From contig NZ_JARXVD010000020.1 of assembly GCF_029892685.1 (NCBI RefSeq), forward strand, positions 1 through 64,000: a stretch of 64,000 nt of DNA, written 5' to 3'. This DNA is from Mycobacterium sp. OTB74. GTDB lineage: Bacteria; Actinomycetota; Actinomycetes; Mycobacteriales; Mycobacteriaceae. The position numbers and the translations under genes were made by a program. Below are positions 63,226 through 64,000 of the stretch, piece by piece. The notes under the pieces are model-generated. The model saw only the letters and a program-made list of their open reading frames with translations, did not search any database and had not been told where the DNA came from. Within the stretch, counting starts at the first letter, position 1, and each line of letters begins with the position of its first letter.

Positions 63226-64000
63226 TCAGAGGCCACTCGGATAGGTTTCGGGTGTCTCACCTTCACGCCAAATGCTGCTCAGCTCCAGTGGTTCCAGCGC
63301 CCGAGTCCTATCGACATGGATCATCGCGTCGAACTGATCAGCGGGACGTACATGGTAGTAATGGCTTTGCCGTTCTGTTGCGGGTAGGTAGATGACACCG
63401 ATGGCGCGACCCAAGCGCACCACTGAGAGCGGCTCCGCCGCTGTGTGAGTGAGCAACGGGGAGACCAAGAATGATGCGCGACCGACTTCATGCAAGAGCT
63501 CTTCAATGCTCCCATTGAGCGCTGGGCGCACCGCCTTACGCTCAGCGATGCCACCCCATTCGCTGGCAGCGGTCACAGTACCGGCATAGGTGCTGAAGCC
63601 GATGAGCCGGCAGTCGCTTCCATAGCGCTCTCGAACAAGCTGCCCCAAGGTGAGTTGACCTTCGTTTCCCACCTCCGTGGCACGAGCATCGCCGACATGC
63701 GAGTTATGGGCCCAGACAACGATTTTCGGTTCCTGTGTACCTTGAGCATCCAAGTGATCGAGCAATGCGGTCAACGTGTGCGCCATGTGTTTGTCACGTA
63801 GATTCCATGAGGAAACCCGTCCACCAAACATCGCGCGGTAGTACACCTCGGCATCACGAACCGTCTGGGCATTCTGTTGGGCATAGAAAGCCTCGTCCTC
63901 AGCGAGCAGCCCATCGTGCTTGGCGGTGTCCACCGCATTACGCTGCATGTCGACCAGCTGCTCGATCGCCTCACGCTCACATGAGATTCCAGCTCCGAAA
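63226..64000 (-). CDS. Erythromycin-esterase-like protein, N-terminus outside window
   Basis: The C-terminal 257 residues are seen; the frame is open to the window edge, so the start is missing. AHNSHVGDARATEVGNEG, LGQLVRERYGSDCRLIGFSTY and GTVTAASEWGG are typical of the erythromycin esterase superfamily. In M. tuberculosis the DevR-regulon gene Rv2030c fuses a phosphoribosyltransferase domain to this domain, and this may be its counterpart. True macrolide esterase activity is not implied. Confidence 0.85.
   Translation of the reverse strand, partial: FGAGISCEREAIEQLVDMQRNAVDTAKHDGLLAEDEAFYAQQNAQTVRDAEVYYRAMFGGRVSSWNLRDKHMAHTLTALLDHLDAQGTQEPKIVVWAHNSHVGDARATEVGNEGQLTLGQLVRERYGSDCRLIGFSTYAGTVTAASEWGGIAERKAVRPALNGSIEELLHEVGRASFLVSPLLTHTAAEPLSVVRLGRAIGVIYLPATERQSHYYHVRPADQFDAMIHVDRTRALEPLELSSIWREGETPETYPSGL

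Overview
The window is GC-rich (by eye about 65-67% G+C), almost fully coding chromosomal DNA from a member of the Mycobacteriaceae. Gene content and local order match known mycobacterial blocks: pyrR-pyrB-pyrC-(Rv1382 type)-carA-carB; pepQ-efp-nusB beside an Rv2536-type membrane protein; aroB-aroK-aroC; an Rv2551c-type prepilin peptidase with aroE-mltG-ruvX-alaS; Rv2557/Rv2558-type and rarA; an Rv2566/Rv2567/Rv2569c-type transglutaminase/ATP-grasp set; aspS; and a DevR/DevS (DosR/DosS) dormancy island. Having the pyr block close to the nusB/efp/aro block suggests a Mycolicibacterium-like chromosome rather than M. tuberculosis, where they lie far apart. No tRNA, rRNA, IS element, prophage or CRISPR array was seen. 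No gene-free stretch exceeds about 250 bases.

Layout. 0-8 kb: the pyrimidine operon, read leftwards, with a PyrR-binding loop over the pyrR ribosome binding site and a 27-bp tandem repeat after carB. 8-11 kb: an MHS-family transporter and a class C beta-lactamase-fold serine hydrolase. 10.8-13.5 kb: a type VII secretion-like locus (EspC-like small protein; WXG-type helical domain fused to a DUF1023 alpha/beta hydrolase; LppJ-like exported protein) that looks less GC-rich than its surroundings. 13.6-24.6 kb: an accessory sulfur/redox region made of a Tat-exported sulfatase, a tightly overlapping six-gene operon (GntR regulator, 2[4Fe-4S] ferredoxin, lipoprotein, permease, ATPase, AprA/fumarate-reductase-like flavoprotein fused to HEAT repeats) and a molybdopterin oxidoreductase.

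24.7-39.7 kb: mostly housekeeping genes (nusB, efp, pepQ, aromatic biosynthesis, mltG, ruvX, alaS, rarA, DUF3097). No aroQ/aroD gene sits beside aroB, although M. tuberculosis has one there. 39.7-47 kb: a DUF4333 lipoprotein and a three-gene cluster of two transglutaminase-fold proteins around a circularly permuted ATP-grasp/alpha-E protein. 47-53 kb: a DUF389 membrane protein, an HxlR regulator divergent from a thiolase, a three-helix-bundle protein, aspS and a ketopantoate reductase-like protein. 53-64 kb: a compact dormancy island with two universal stress proteins, a kinase-like/AAA protein, two Acg-type nitroreductases, devR-devS, an Rv1733c-type protein, a GNAT, a membrane protein and an erythromycin-esterase-like gene cut by the window end. 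Candidate DevR boxes precede several of these.

The most promising under-described system is the GntR-ferredoxin-ABC transporter-flavoprotein/HEAT operon (15.4-22.1 kb): it looks like an import-plus-redox pathway for an unknown, probably sulfur-containing, small molecule. A second theme is a repeated promoter geometry, a TANNNT -10 element six to eight bases before an ATG or GTG. It predicts leaderless mRNAs for about ten genes, three of them with neat palindromic operator candidates. All functional statements rest on motifs and remembered family knowledge; no database search was possible.
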